From assembly GCF_014268275.3 (NCBI RefSeq), contig NZ_CP077084.1, forward strand, positions 1,860,001 to 1,924,000: a stretch of DNA of 64,000 nucleotides, read 5' to 3'. The first letter of the stretch is position 1. The number at the start of each line of letters is the position of its first letter. The notes beneath the pieces are model-generated. The model saw only the letters and a program-made list of their open reading frames with translations, was not told the origin of the DNA and searched no databases. The translations under genes were made by a program, and so were the position numbers. The DNA comes from Pseudomonas tritici (GTDB lineage Bacteria; Pseudomonadota; Gammaproteobacteria; Pseudomonadales; Pseudomonadaceae). Below are positions 1 to 9,127 of this stretch, in pieces.

Positions 1-959
1 GCCAGCACTTTGTAGTCAGCCACCTGTTTCTTCACGTAGGTGTCCAGTTCCGGGCCGGTCATGGCAAACGGGAACAGCTCGCGCTGGTCACGCAGCTTGG
101 CGAACTCGTCGGAGGCCAGCAGCTTGTCGAAGGCGTCTTTCCACCAGGCGTAGTCGGCATCGCTGACTTTTGGCCCCAGGTAGAAACCGCGAACCACCGG
201 CCAGACGATGTCGTAGCCTTGCTCTTTGGCGGTCGGAATATTCTTCATTTCCGGCTCATCCAGGCGCTGTTCGGAGAACACCGCCAGCAGGCGCATGTCG
301 CCGCTCAAGATGTGCGGCATGGAGTCGGAGATGTCGGTACTGCCCACTTGGATGTGGCCGCCGAGCAGGGCGGTGGCGATTTCACCGCCGCCTTCCAAGG
401 CCACATACCGCAGTTCGCGCGGGTTGATTCCGGCGGCTTTGGCGATCAGCGCGGTTTGCATCCAGTCCTGGCTGCCCACGGTACCGCCGGAACCGATCAC
501 TACGCTGCCTGGATCTTTCTTCAAGGCTTTGACGAGATCGTCGAGGTTCTTGTAGGGCGAATCGGCTTTCACCGCGATGGCGCCGTAGCTGGTGCCGACC
601 GCTGCCAACCAACGCACGGCGCTTTCATCGAAGCGACCGAACTTGCCTTGGGCCAGGTTCAACAGCGAACCGCTGGACCACGCAACCAGGGTGCCGCCGT
701 CCGCAGGGCGTTGGGCGACCACCGCGTTATAGGCCACGGCACCCACGCCGCCAGGCATGTAGGTGACGCGCATCGGCTTGCTCAGCAGCTTCTGGTTGAC
801 CAGCGCGCTTTGCGCCAGTTTGCAAGTAAGGTCAAAGCCGCCGCCAGGCGATGCTGGGGCGATACATTCCGGGCGCTTGGGTTCATCAGCGGCTAACAGT
901 TGGCCGGCAAACAGCATGCAGCCAGCGGCGAGCGCGAATTTACGAAGGGAAGGGGTCAT
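1..959 (-). CDS. tctC: TctC-like tricarboxylate-binding protein, C-terminus cut by window edge
   Basis: Periplasmic substrate-binding protein of the tripartite tricarboxylate transporter (TTT, Bug) family. It would capture citrate-like acids for a TctAB permease, which is not visible and would lie to the left. The product starts MTPSLRKFALAAGCMLFAGQ, a clear signal peptide. The mature part shows the Bug-type features: a glycine-rich stretch PASPGGGFD near the N-terminus, YMPGGVGAVAYN around residues 67-78, and VIGSGGTVGSQDW near residue 145. The divergent tctDE pair starts 232 bp away, the usual arrangement for a TctDE-controlled tricarboxylate uptake system. The last residues are missing because the gene runs off the left end. 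The family is sure; the exact substrate is inferred from the neighbours. Confidence 0.88.
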   Translation of the reverse strand, partial: MTPSLRKFALAAGCMLFAGQLLAADEPKRPECIAPASPGGGFDLTCKLAQSALVNQKLLSKPMRVTYMPGGVGAVAYNAVVAQRPADGGTLVAWSSGSLLNLAQGKFGRFDESAVRWLAAVGTSYGAIAVKADSPYKNLDDLVKALKKDPGSVVIGSGGTVGSQDWMQTALIAKAAGINPRELRYVALEGGGEIATALLGGHIQVGSTDISDSMPHILSGDMRLLAVFSEQRLDEPEMKNIPTAKEQGYDIVWPVVRGFYLGPKVSDADYAWWKDAFDKLLASDEFAKLRDQRELFPFAMTGPELDTYVKKQVADYKVL

Positions 960-989
960 GCCTGTCTCCATTATTGTTCTTATTGGGAC

Positions 990-1011
990 GAAAACGCTTC
1001 GAGGCGTTTTT
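990..1011. promoter_or_regulatory. hairpin/near-palindrome in the tctC leader
   Basis: The arms AAAACGC and GCGTTTT (positions 991-997 and 1004-1010) surround a short TTCGAG-type loop, about 31 bp upstream of the tctC start. Read on the tctC strand it could be a leader hairpin. As DNA it could be part of a TctD operator in the tctC-tctD intergenic region. No function can be assigned from the sequence alone. Confidence 0.25.
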
Positions 1012-1191
1012 CGGCTGCTATCACTCAAATAGCTTGGCAGGCGTAACCTGCCGTAGCCGAATGCTAAAGCGCGAAGCTTTCACTAACCTTTCAGTCACCT
1101 TTCAATGTCTTCGGGCTTCACAGGGCAGGCGGCGCCTGTAAACTGCCCGGCAATGCGTGGTGCCGACCACGCCTGAATGAGGTAGAAATCC

Positions 1192-1863
1192 ATGCGTGTC
1201 TTGCTGGTTGAAGACCATCTGCAACTCGCCGAAAGTGTTGCGCAAGCGCTCAAGAGCACGGGTTTGACCGTTGACGTGCTGCACGACGGCGTGGCGGCGG
1301 ACCTGGCCCTGAGCAGCGAGGAATACGCGGCGGCGATACTCGATGTGGGGCTGCCACGCATGGATGGTTTCGAGGTGCTCGCGCGTTTGCGCGCCCGTGG
1401 AAAAAACCTGCCGGTGCTGATGTTGACGGCACGCAGTGATGTGAAGGACCGCGTACATGGCCTGAACCTGGGGGCTGACGACTACCTCGCCAAACCTTTC
1501 GAATTGACGGAGCTGGAGGCGCGGGTCAAGGCGTTGCTGCGGCGCAGCGTGTTGGGTGGCGAGCGTCAGCAGGCCTGCGGTGTGCTGGTCTACGACCTCG
1601 ACACCCGGCGTTTCACCGCGGGTGGCGAGCTGATGACGCTCACGTCCCGTGAGCAAGCAGTGCTCGAAGCGCTGATCGCTCGCCCGGGTCGGGTGATGAG
1701 CAAGGAGCAGTTAGCCTCCCAGGTGTTCGGCCTAGATGAGGAGGCTAGCCCGGATGCCATCGAAATCTACGTGCACCGCCTGCGCAAGAAACTCGACGGC
1801 CAGCCCATCGCTATCGTGACCTTTCGTGGCCTTGGGTACTTGCTGGAAGCTCGCGATGCATAA
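1192..1863 (+). CDS. tctD: OmpR/PhoB-type response regulator TctD
   Basis: A 223-residue response regulator. The receiver domain covers about residues 1-115, with the acidic pair E7-D8, phospho-acceptor D51 in LDVGLPRMDG, the threonine of MLTA near residue 79 and the conserved lysine K101 in LAKPF. A winged-helix DNA-binding domain follows (about 130-220, with EIYVHRLRKKL and a wing ending FRGLGYLL). It overlaps the start of the sensor kinase gene by 8 bp and is divergent from tctC. This fits the TctD-TctE system that controls tricarboxylate uptake. The specific signal is inferred from context; the family is certain. Confidence 0.9.
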   Translation: MRVLLVEDHLQLAESVAQALKSTGLTVDVLHDGVAADLALSSEEYAAAILDVGLPRMDGFEVLARLRARGKNLPVLMLTARSDVKDRVHGLNLGADDYLAKPFELTELEARVKALLRRSVLGGERQQACGVLVYDLDTRRFTAGGELMTLTSREQAVLEALIARPGRVMSKEQLASQVFGLDEEASPDAIEIYVHRLRKKLDGQPIAIVTFRGLGYLLEARDA

Positions 1864-3241
1864 GCCCAGCAGCCTGCGCTGGCGCCTGCTGTGGAACCTG
1901 GCGCTGCTGCTGGTGTTGTTGATGTTCGCCAGCGGCATGAGCGCCTACTGGAATGGCCGCGAGGCCGCTGATACCGCCTACGACCGCACACTGCTGGCGT
2001 CGGCGCGCACTATCGCCGCTGGCTTGACCCAAGTGGATGGCACCTTGAGCGCCAATGTGCCCTACGTCGCCCTGGACACTTTTGCCTACGACAGTGCCGG
2101 GCGGATTTATTACCAGGTCAATGACATCCACCAGCAGTTGATCTCCGGCTACGAAAACCTTCCCGGCCCGCCGCCGGGCACGCCGCGCACCGATGACTAT
2201 CCGGCACTGGCACGTTTCTATGACGCCGTGTATCAGGGCCAGGAAGTGCGTGTGGTGAGCCTGCTAAAGGCTGTCTCTGAACCCAACATGAATGGCATGG
2301 CGGAAATCCGCGTCGCCGAAACCGATGAAGCGCGCGTAAGCATGGCTCGCAGCCTGATGGCCGACACCTTGCTGCGCCTGGGCATGCTCGGCATCGGCGC
2401 GTTGTTGCTGGTGTGGTTTGCCGTGAGTGCGGCGTTGCGCCCATTGGAGCGTTTGCGCACGGCGGTGGAGGAGCGCCAGCCCGACGACTTGCGGCCTTTG
2501 CCGTTGGTGGAGGTGCAGCACGAGTTCGGCCCGTTAGTGCGCTCCCTCAACCACTTCACCGAGCGCCTGCGTGGCCAGTTCGAGCGCCAGGCGCAGTTTA
2601 TTGCCGATGCGGCCCATGAGTTGCGCACGCCGCTGGCAGCGCTGAAGGCCCGCTTGGAACTGGGCTTGCGCGCCGAAGATCCCGCCACCTGGCGCAGTAC
2701 TCTGGAAACCGCAGCCCAGGGCACTGACCGTCTGACTCATCTGGCCAATCAACTGTTGTCTCTGGCACGCATCGAAAACGGTGCCCGGGCGATTGCCGAA
2801 GGCGGCGCGCAGCTGCTTGACCTCAGCCAATTGGCTCGGGAGCTGGGCATGGCCATGGCGCCGTTGGCCCACGCACGCGGCGTGGCGCTGGCGTTGGAAG
2901 CCGACGAGCCGGTGTGGCTGCGCGGTGAGCCAACGCTGTTGAATGAGCTGCTGAGCAATCTAGTGGACAATGCCTTGGCTCACACGCCGCCGGGTGGCAA
3001 CGTGATCCTGCGCGTAACGGCACCAGCGGTGCTGGAAGTGGAGGATGACGGCCCCGGTATTCCGCAGGATGAGCGGGACCGGGTGTTCGAACGTTTCTAC
3101 CGCCGCAGCCAACAAGGCATGGGGTCAGGCCTTGGGTTGGCGATTGTCGGTGAAATCTGCCGGGCGCATCTGGCGCAGATCAGCCTGCATGATGGCGAGC
3201 AGGCCGGGTTGAAGGTGCGGGTGAGTTTTATCGCGGGCTGA
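1856..3241 (+). CDS. tctE: sensor histidine kinase TctE
   Basis: A 461-residue membrane sensor kinase. The ATG at 1856 is chosen because it overlaps the tctD stop. A GTG 30 bp upstream, inside tctD, would add ten residues that look non-native. TM1 is at about residues 11-30 and TM2 at about 168-190, bracketing a periplasmic sensor region of about 135 residues. The H-box DAAHELRTPL places the phospho-histidine at H254. The ATPase domain has an N-box (LLSNLVDNALAHT), the G1 box EDDGPGIP and the G2 box GSGLGLAIV. It acts with TctD. Its stop abuts the convergent HDOD gene with no gap. Confidence 0.9.
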   Translation: MHKPSSLRWRLLWNLALLLVLLMFASGMSAYWNGREAADTAYDRTLLASARTIAAGLTQVDGTLSANVPYVALDTFAYDSAGRIYYQVNDIHQQLISGYENLPGPPPGTPRTDDYPALARFYDAVYQGQEVRVVSLLKAVSEPNMNGMAEIRVAETDEARVSMARSLMADTLLRLGMLGIGALLLVWFAVSAALRPLERLRTAVEERQPDDLRPLPLVEVQHEFGPLVRSLNHFTERLRGQFERQAQFIADAAHELRTPLAALKARLELGLRAEDPATWRSTLETAAQGTDRLTHLANQLLSLARIENGARAIAEGGAQLLDLSQLARELGMAMAPLAHARGVALALEADEPVWLRGEPTLLNELLSNLVDNALAHTPPGGNVILRVTAPAVLEVEDDGPGIPQDERDRVFERFYRRSQQGMGSGLGLAIVGEICRAHLAQISLHDGEQAGLKVRVSFIAG

Positions 3242-4063
3242 TCAGTAGAACATCGAGCGGGCTTCATCCAGCTCGGCGCGCAAGGATTCGCTGTAGGGGT
3301 CGATGCGCAGTTTCTTGGTCGCCGGCAGGGTAGAGGCCGATACGCTTGCCAGGGGGTGATCGGTGCCGCGATGGCAATACAGTACGGCGACTTGCACCAC
3401 ATCGATGTAGTCGAGGTTGGCCGAATCGCGTTCCAGGTCCAGGTACTGGCCGGGCAGTTTCGCCAGCATTTCCGGAAAGTCCCAGCCGCTTAGCAGTTTG
3501 TCGCCCAGTAACGGGTGGATGCTCTCGATTACATGGTTGAGGCTGACCGAGTCCGACAGCAGCTCATAGTGGTCTTCTGCGTACGTCAGGATCGGCAGCA
3601 CGCCGATCTGGTGCACCAGGCCGCCGAGGGCCGCCTGATCGGGCTTGAGCTGGCTGTGACGGCGGCATAAGGCATAGCTGACGCCCGCCACTTCGAGGCT
3701 GCGACGCCACACATCACGCATTTTCTGATCAACCACATCGGAGCGGGCGTGAAAAATCTGCTCCATCACCAGGCCGATTGCGAGGTTGCTGCTGTAGTTG
3801 GTGCCCAGCCGGGTGATGGCGGTGTGCAGGTCGGTGACTTCCTGGGTCGCACGCAACAACGGGCTGTTGACCACTTTTATCAGGCGAGCCGACAGCGCGG
3901 TATCGCGAGCGATCACTTTGCTCAAGTGGCTGATGCTGATTTCCGGGTCTTCAGCGGCCTGACGAATATTCAGGGCCACTTCCGGCAATGTCGGCAGAAC
4001 CAGGTCATCGTTGTCGATGGCCGTCACTAAAGCCTGTTGGACTTTTTCCGCCAGCTCGTTCAT
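3242..4063 (-). CDS. HDOD domain protein
   Basis: A 273-residue protein made almost entirely of one HDOD domain, the HD-GYP/HD-related fold without the catalytic HD pair. Recognisable parts are LPTLPEVALNIRQAAEDPEIS at about residues 22-42, IARDTALSARLIKVVNSPL (51-69) and the stretch GLVHQIGVLPIL near residues 146-157. No enzymatic domain is fused to it. HDOD proteins are generally signalling or regulatory adaptors in pseudomonads, and no specific partner can be named here. It is convergent with tctE and lies just downstream of ygfZ on the same strand (36-bp gap), so the two may be cotranscribed. Confidence 0.85.
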   Translation of the reverse strand: MNELAEKVQQALVTAIDNDDLVLPTLPEVALNIRQAAEDPEISISHLSKVIARDTALSARLIKVVNSPLLRATQEVTDLHTAITRLGTNYSSNLAIGLVMEQIFHARSDVVDQKMRDVWRRSLEVAGVSYALCRRHSQLKPDQAALGGLVHQIGVLPILTYAEDHYELLSDSVSLNHVIESIHPLLGDKLLSGWDFPEMLAKLPGQYLDLERDSANLDYIDVVQVAVLYCHRGTDHPLASVSASTLPATKKLRIDPYSESLRAELDEARSMFY

Positions 4064-4099
4064 TCATGCTCTCTAGGGTGTTGCAAAAAGGTATGGCGA

Positions 4100-5041
4100 C
4101 TAACGCTGGATCTCTCGATCACGGTCGAGTGTGTAAGGCAGGTCAAGCAGCTGTAAGGCGGGACCTTCTAGCGTGCCTAAATGCACATCGCCACTATCGG
4201 CAGCTTCGGCTTGCAATACGGCCAGAAGTTCAACGCTTTGGTCAGCTTTTGCTGCAATGACCACTTCGCCGATCGAGCTGTTATGGCTGGGAGAGAACAG
4301 CGGGGTGCCTGGCTCGGGCATTTCAACGGTCTTGAGGCTCAAGCGGTACAGCCGGCGTTTGAGTTTTCCCAGGTACTGCATGCGCGCGACGATTTCCTGG
4401 CCGGTGTAGCAGCCCTTCTTGAAGCTGACGGCGCCCACGGCTTGCAGGTTGAGCATCTGCGGGATGAACAGTTCGCGCGTCTGCGGCATGACCTGGCCAA
4501 TGCCTGCGCGGATTTGACCCAGAAGCCAATCATTCAAATCTGTTTCTTTTAATTGCTTGACTAGTTGCTCGTGCACGGCCTCGGCTTGTTCGGTGGGTAC
4601 CCAGAGTTCGGCGCGCTCAGGGGACACGCGGATGGCAATCAATGCATCGCTGCGGGCGACGCTATCGGTCTCGGCCGGCAGTTCCAGGCCAAGGCTGGCC
4701 AGCGCCTGATTCGCGTTCACGAGGCCGAAACGCACCCAGGCGGCAGTTTCGTCGGTGAGCTTGGATTTGGAGAACACGGCGTACTTTTTCAGGTCTGCCA
4801 GTTGCGGTTCCAGCAGCTCAGTGGCCATTGCCAGTAATACGCCGTCACCTTGCAGCAGGATGCGAAAGCTCGACTGCATACGCCCTTTTTGTGTGCAGCG
4901 CGCGCCGAGGCTGGCCTGGGTCTCGCTCAGGTAATTGAGGTTGCAGGTCAGTTGGCCCTGAAGGAATTTGGCAGCGTCGGCGCCGCGGACGGCGAGAACG
5001 CCTTCGTGGGACAAGGGGCAGAAGAAAGCAAAGTCGGCCAT
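4100..5041 (-). CDS. ygfZ: tRNA-modifying / Fe-S assembly folate-binding protein YgfZ
   Basis: A 313-residue member of the GcvT/YgfZ folate-binding family, which supports Fe-S enzyme maturation and maintenance (including MiaB) in the cytoplasm. The signature KGCYTGQE is present at residues 209-216, with the conserved cysteine C211. The N-terminal half contains the GcvT-like start VLAVRGADAAKFLQGQLT. It is divergent from sdhE, as is usual in Pseudomonas. Length and motif match the family. Confidence 0.92.
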   Translation of the reverse strand: MADFAFFCPLSHEGVLAVRGADAAKFLQGQLTCNLNYLSETQASLGARCTQKGRMQSSFRILLQGDGVLLAMATELLEPQLADLKKYAVFSKSKLTDETAAWVRFGLVNANQALASLGLELPAETDSVARSDALIAIRVSPERAELWVPTEQAEAVHEQLVKQLKETDLNDWLLGQIRAGIGQVMPQTRELFIPQMLNLQAVGAVSFKKGCYTGQEIVARMQYLGKLKRRLYRLSLKTVEMPEPGTPLFSPSHNSSIGEVVIAAKADQSVELLAVLQAEAADSGDVHLGTLEGPALQLLDLPYTLDRDREIQR

Positions 5042-5181
5042 GGGTCATCGCAGGTCAAAAAGTCATAGGTGCATCATAGAGGGGCGCCCGGCAAATGGAT
5101 AGTTTCCGTATGGGGCGACCAAAGCCGACTGTTCCGGTGCCGTCGGGCCTGTATACTTGCGCTCTATTTGAGGAGCGCTCC

Positions 5182-5436
5182 ATGGTCGAAGATGTAGAAA
5201 TCAATCGTCTCTACTGGCACAGCCGTCGTGGCATGCTGGAGTTGGACGTGTTGCTGGTGCCTTTCACCAAGGAAGTGTATGCGACGCTCAATAAGGTGGA
5301 TCGCGACCTCTACGTCAGGCTGCTGGAATGCGAAGACCAGGACATGTTCGGCTGGTTCATGGAGCGTGCCGAATCGGAAGACCCGGAACTGCAGCGTATG
5401 GTCCGGATGATTCTGGACCGTGTTCAGCCCAAGTAA
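5182..5436 (+). CDS. sdhE: succinate dehydrogenase flavinylation factor SdhE (CptB/YgfY)
   Basis: An 84-residue protein that promotes covalent FAD attachment to SdhA. The family signature RGMLE is at residues 16-20, and the C-terminal half has the conserved [11 protein letters not shown]. The ATG at 5182 is preferred over an upstream in-frame ATG at 5095. It is preceded by GAGGAGCG at the right distance and gives the standard family length. The stop region overlaps the ygfX start by 17 bp, so the two genes are translationally coupled. Confidence 0.93.
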   Translation: MVEDVEINRLYWHSRRGMLELDVLLVPFTKEVYATLNKVDRDLYVRLLECEDQDMFGWFMERAESEDPELQRMVRMILDRVQPK

Positions 5437-5866
5437 TACGTTTGAATGCCGCTGGCAGGCCTCACGGCTGATGCTGGCGGCGTATCTCCTCGCCCAGCTG
5501 TTCGCGTTGGGTGCGCTTTTGTTTCTTGATCTGTCTTGTTCAAGCCTGGGCATGTTGCTGTGCCTGGCGCATGCCGCCTGGGTTTTACCGCGTCATATCC
5601 TGCTCACACACCGCTCGTCGATTCGTGGCCTGCGCCGCGACGCCGATGGCTGGCAGTTGCTCAGTGCTGAGCGCGGTTGGCATAGCGTGCAGTTGCGTCC
5701 CGACAGCTTGGCGCTGCCGCTGATCGTGGTGCTGCGCTATCGGGTGCCTGGGACGTGGTGGGTGCGTTCTATCTGTGTGCCGGCGGATGCGCAGGTCGCC
5801 GATGTGCATCGGCGCCTGCGGGTGCGCTTGAAGTTCAGCCGCCGTAGGTGGTTGGCACCAGAATAG
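5420..5866 (+). CDS. ygfX: YgfX/CptA family inner-membrane protein
   Basis: A 148-residue protein of the YgfX family, partner of SdhE (the pair was once called CptAB). It starts at GTG 5420, inside the end of sdhE. After the N-terminal FECRWQASR it has two adjacent hydrophobic segments (about residues 14-55), then a soluble C-terminal part with the family pattern [21 protein letters not shown] and the basic ending RLKFSRRRW. Its exact role is debated: toxin-like inhibition of cell-shape proteins in E. coli, or an accessory to respiratory complexes. It is convergent with nadB, and the two ORFs overlap by about 30 bp at their 3' ends. Confidence 0.85.
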   Translation: MFSPSNTFECRWQASRLMLAAYLLAQLFALGALLFLDLSCSSLGMLLCLAHAAWVLPRHILLTHRSSIRGLRRDADGWQLLSAERGWHSVQLRPDSLALPLIVVLRYRVPGTWWVRSICVPADAQVADVHRRLRVRLKFSRRRWLAPE

Positions 5867-7451
5867 TGTCCCGGGCTTCGGGCAGCATCTGCGGGTAGTC
5901 CAGGGTGTAATGCAGGCCGCGGCTTTCTTTGCGCTCCATGGCCGAGCGGATCATCAACTCTGCTACCTGGGCCAGGTTGCGCAGCTCGATTAGGTCGCGG
6001 CTGACTTTGTAGTTGCTGTAGAACTCGTCAATTTCATCCAGCAGCAAGCGCACCCGGTGCTGCGCGCGTTGCAGGCGTTTGTTGGTGCGCACGATTCCCA
6101 CGTAGTCCCACATGAAGCGGCGCAGTTCGTCCCAGTTGTGCGCGATGATTACGTCTTCGTCCGAGTCGGTGACCTGGCTGGCGTCCCAGCGGGGCAGGGC
6201 GGCAGGCACCGGGATGCGTGGCAGCTGTTCGAGGATGTCCGCCGCCGCAGAGCGCGCATAGACAAAACATTCGAGCAACGAATTGCTGGCCATGCGGTTG
6301 GCGCCATGCAGGCCGGTGAAGCTGGTTTCGCCAATCGCATACAGGCCGGGTACGTCAGTGCGGCCGTGCTTGTCGACCATCACGCCGCCGCAGGTGTAGT
6401 GGGCGGCCGGCACCACAGGGATCGGGCCCTTGGTGATGTCGATGTTGAACGCCAGGCAGCGCTCATAAACCGTGGGGAAGTGGGTCTTGATGAAGGCTTC
6501 GGGCTTGTGGCTGATATCCAGGTAGACGCAGTCGATGCCCAGGCGCTTCATTTCATGGTCGATGGCACGGGCGACGATATCGCGCGGGGCCAGCTCGGCG
6601 CGTGGGTCGAAGCGCTGCATGAAGCGTTCGCCGTTAGGCAGTTTCAAGTGTGCGCCTTCCCCGCGCAGGGCTTCGGTAATCAGGAAGCTCTTGGCCTGTG
6701 GGTGATACAGGCAGGTGGGGTGGAACTGGTTGAATTCCAGGTTGGCCACCCGGCAGCCCGAGCGCCAGGCCATGGCAATACCGTCGCCGCACGCGCCGTC
6801 CGGGTTACTGGTATAGAGGTAGACCTTGGCTGCGCCGCCTGAGGCCAGGATGGTGAAGCGCGCGCCGTAAGTGTCGACTTCACCACTGCCACGGTTGAGC
6901 ACGTAGGCGCCGAGGCAGCGTTCGCCGTCCAGGCCCAAGCGTTTCTCTGTGATCAGATCGACGGCGACGCGTTGCTCAAGCAGCTCGATATTGGGGCGCT
7001 GGCGTGCCTGGTCGAGCAGCGTCCTGAAAATGGCTGCGCCGGTGGCGTCGGCAGCGTGGATGATTCGGCGATGGCTGTGGCCGCCTTCGCGGGTCAAGTG
7101 GAATTCAAAGCCGCCGTCGTCGCTGCCAGCGTGTTCGTCACGGGTGAACGGCACGCCTTGGTCAATCAGCCATTGGATCGCCTCACGGCTGTGCTCGACG
7201 GTGAAGCGCACCGCCTCTTCATTGCACAGGCCGCCGCCGGCATTGAGGGTGTCTTCGACGTGGGATTGCACGGTGTCGGTGTCGTCCAACACGGCGGCAA
7301 CACCGCCCTGGGCCCAGAACGTCGAGCCGTTTGCCAGGTCGCCTTTGCTCAGTACCGCAATACGCAGGTGGCTGGGGAGGGTCAGCGCAAGGCTCAAGCC
7401 GGCCGCGCCGCTACCGATCACCAAGACATCGTGTTGAAACTGTTGGCTCAT
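5835..7451 (-). CDS. nadB: L-aspartate oxidase NadB
   Basis: A 538-residue FAD enzyme that oxidises L-aspartate to iminoaspartate, the first step of de novo NAD synthesis. The N-terminal dinucleotide-binding motif [13 protein letters not shown] is at about residues 11-23. The substrate-site block [11 protein letters not shown] lies near residue 355, followed by [20 protein letters not shown], which is typical of the SdhA/NadB flavoprotein family. A helical C-terminal domain ends the protein. The length is normal for NadB. It is divergent from algU, from which a 459-bp intergenic region separates it. Confidence 0.96.
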   Translation of the reverse strand: MSQQFQHDVLVIGSGAAGLSLALTLPSHLRIAVLSKGDLANGSTFWAQGGVAAVLDDTDTVQSHVEDTLNAGGGLCNEEAVRFTVEHSREAIQWLIDQGVPFTRDEHAGSDDGGFEFHLTREGGHSHRRIIHAADATGAAIFRTLLDQARQRPNIELLEQRVAVDLITEKRLGLDGERCLGAYVLNRGSGEVDTYGARFTILASGGAAKVYLYTSNPDGACGDGIAMAWRSGCRVANLEFNQFHPTCLYHPQAKSFLITEALRGEGAHLKLPNGERFMQRFDPRAELAPRDIVARAIDHEMKRLGIDCVYLDISHKPEAFIKTHFPTVYERCLAFNIDITKGPIPVVPAAHYTCGGVMVDKHGRTDVPGLYAIGETSFTGLHGANRMASNSLLECFVYARSAAADILEQLPRIPVPAALPRWDASQVTDSDEDVIIAHNWDELRRFMWDYVGIVRTNKRLQRAQHRVRLLLDEIDEFYSNYKVSRDLIELRNLAQVAELMIRSAMERKESRGLHYTLDYPQMLPEARDTILVPTTYGG

Positions 7452-7631
7452 TTAAAGGATTCCGCAAAAAGCGATCCGGGGTGGCGCAAACAGGACGCCT
7501 GGATCGGCGAATCAAAGGGTCACACGGACTACTAGTATATAGAGGGGTGGAGCGGCACAATAGTCGGGCATTCGTGGCAATATGAGATTACGGTGCACGG
7601 CTTCGGTAAAATCGGCTGGTTATTGAGACGG

Positions 7632-7659
7632 GAACTTTTTGCATAAGCCTCGACTCAAT
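7632..7659 (+). promoter_or_regulatory. upstream sigma-22 (AlgU)-type promoter of algU
   Basis: GAACTT at 7632-7637 is followed 17 bases later by TCAAT at 7655-7659, close to the AlgU/RpoE consensus GAACTT-N16/17-TCnnA. The -10 is imperfect. It lies about 250 bp upstream of algU. Confidence 0.5.
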
Positions 7660-7824
7660 AGCAGGTTGCCCGGAAGCTGGGAAACGTTGAGTTTATTGGC
7701 CCGTCGGGAGCATTGGACGCGTCATAAAACCGGCGACAAGATTATTCGCGCAGCCGGCGTTGCCCGTGCTGCGTTTTTCGTGTGTGCCAAATCAGTGCAT
7801 GCCGGAAACTTGCTTTGAGGGGGA

Positions 7825-7851
7825 GAACTTTTGCGAAAAGTCCGAGTCTAT
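7825..7851 (+). promoter_or_regulatory. proximal sigma-22 (AlgU) autoregulated promoter
   Basis: GAACTT at 7825-7830, a 16-base spacer, then TCTAT at 7847-7851. This matches the AlgU consensus and closely resembles the autoregulated algU promoter of P. aeruginosa. Transcription would begin about 50 bp before the algU start. Confidence 0.8.
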
Positions 7852-7910
7852 GTTTGCAAGCCTGATCGTTTAGTTATGCAAGCCTCCTTCAAGTACAACG
7901 AGGAGTGTTC

Positions 7911-8492
7911 ATGCTAACCCAGGAAGAGGATCAGCAGCTGGTCGAGCGCGTTCAACGCGGTGACAAGCGGGCTTTTGATCTGCTAGTGCTGAAATACCAG
8001 CACAAAATTCTCGGGTTGATCGTGCGGTTTGTGCACGACACCCATGAAGCGCAGGACGTTGCACAGGAGGCCTTTATCAAGGCTTACCGTGCACTTGGTA
8101 ATTTTCGCGGTGATAGTGCGTTTTACACGTGGCTATACCGAATCGCCATTAACACGGCGAAGAACTATCTGGTGTCTCGCGGACGCCGCCCACCGGATAG
8201 CGATGTAAGTTCAGAAGATGCAGAATTTTACGACGGTGATCACGGCCTCAAAGATCTCGAGTCGCCGGAGCGTGCGTTGCTGCGCGACGAGATCGAAGGC
8301 ACCGTTCATCGCACAATTCAGCAACTGCCAGAAGATTTGCGTACGGCGTTAACTTTACGTGAATTCGATGGTCTGAGTTACGAAGACATTGCGAGCGTCA
8401 TGCAGTGTCCGGTGGGGACTGTAAGGTCACGGATTTTCCGGGCCCGGGAAGCCATCGATAAAGCCTTGCAACCGCTGTTGCAAGAGAACTAA
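7911..8492 (+). CDS. algU: ECF sigma factor AlgU (RpoE, sigma-22)
   Basis: A 193-residue ECF sigma factor for envelope stress and alginate/exopolysaccharide genes. Region 2 covers about residues 20-90 (DTHEAQDVAQEAFIKAYRAL and FYTWLYRIAINTAKNYL) and region 4 about 130-185 (LPEDLRTALTLREFDGLSYE, then the recognition helix VGTVRSRIFRAREA). The ATG at 7911 has AGGAG 7 bp upstream; an in-frame GTG at 7905 lies inside that ribosome-binding site and is rejected. It is the first gene of algU-mucA-mucB-mucD, with promoters of its own type upstream. Confidence 0.97.
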   Translation: MLTQEEDQQLVERVQRGDKRAFDLLVLKYQHKILGLIVRFVHDTHEAQDVAQEAFIKAYRALGNFRGDSAFYTWLYRIAINTAKNYLVSRGRRPPDSDVSSEDAEFYDGDHGLKDLESPERALLRDEIEGTVHRTIQQLPEDLRTALTLREFDGLSYEDIASVMQCPVGTVRSRIFRAREAIDKALQPLLQEN

Positions 8493-8524
8493 AGACAGCG
8501 GCTACAGCCAAGAGAGGAACCGCC

Positions 8525-9112
8525 ATGAGTCGTGATGCCCTGCAGGAATCGCTGTCCGCAGTGATGGATAACGAAGCGGATGAACTGGAACTTCGTCGAG
8601 TGCTCAATGCATTTGATGATGCCGAAACCCGTGATACCTGGTCTCGTTACCAAGTCGCTCGGGCGGTAATGCACAAGGATCTTCTAATCCCTCGTCTGGA
8701 TATTGCTGCGGCGGTTTCTGCTGCGCTTGCTGATGAAGCCGTTCCGGCAAAGGCTGCTCGTGGTCCATGGCGTAGCCTGGGTCGCCTCGCAGTGGCTGCC
8801 TCGGTGACTGTCGCAGTGTTGGCCGGTGTTCGCCTGTATAATCAGGACGAAATCGCCGGTGCCGAACTGGCCCAGCAGACTCAGCAACCGGTCATGGCCG
8901 GTCCGCAAGTCAAAGGCCCAGCGGTGCTGGCTGGCTACAAGGAAAGCTCTGACTCAACCGGCCCTATGGCCAACGGTGTGTTGCAAGGGCAATCCGGCTG
9001 GCAAGATCAGCGTCTTCCTGGTTACCTGCGCCAACACGCACAGGAATCCGCTTTGAAAGGCACTGAAAGCGCTCTGCCATACGCTCGCGCAGCAAGCCTG
9101 GAAAACCGCTAA
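8525..9112 (+). CDS. mucA: anti-sigma factor MucA
   Basis: A 195-residue single-pass inner-membrane anti-sigma factor. The cytoplasmic N-terminal domain (MSRDALQESLSAVMDNEADE onward, residues 1-80) holds AlgU. A TM helix lies at about 85-103 (LAVAASVTVAVLAGV). The periplasmic tail is the target of regulated proteolysis and of MucB binding. The gene is full length, with no sign of the truncations found in mucoid P. aeruginosa isolates. It is 32 bp downstream of algU. Confidence 0.95.
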   Translation: MSRDALQESLSAVMDNEADELELRRVLNAFDDAETRDTWSRYQVARAVMHKDLLIPRLDIAAAVSAALADEAVPAKAARGPWRSLGRLAVAASVTVAVLAGVRLYNQDEIAGAELAQQTQQPVMAGPQVKGPAVLAGYKESSDSTGPMANGVLQGQSGWQDQRLPGYLRQHAQESALKGTESALPYARAASLENR

Positions 9113-9127
9113 TCCGTAAGGAGCTCT

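Larger units (their letters stand above)
7452..7910. other. nadB-algU intergenic region
   Basis: 459 bp without a convincing gene. It holds the divergent nadB promoter region on the left and the two algU promoters listed separately on the right. No terminator or repeat is evident. Confidence 0.7.

Noticed and set aside
7505..7560. possible riboswitch or tRNA-like structure upstream of nadB
   Set aside because: Only short AT-rich stretches are visible and no extended pairing could be drawn by eye.
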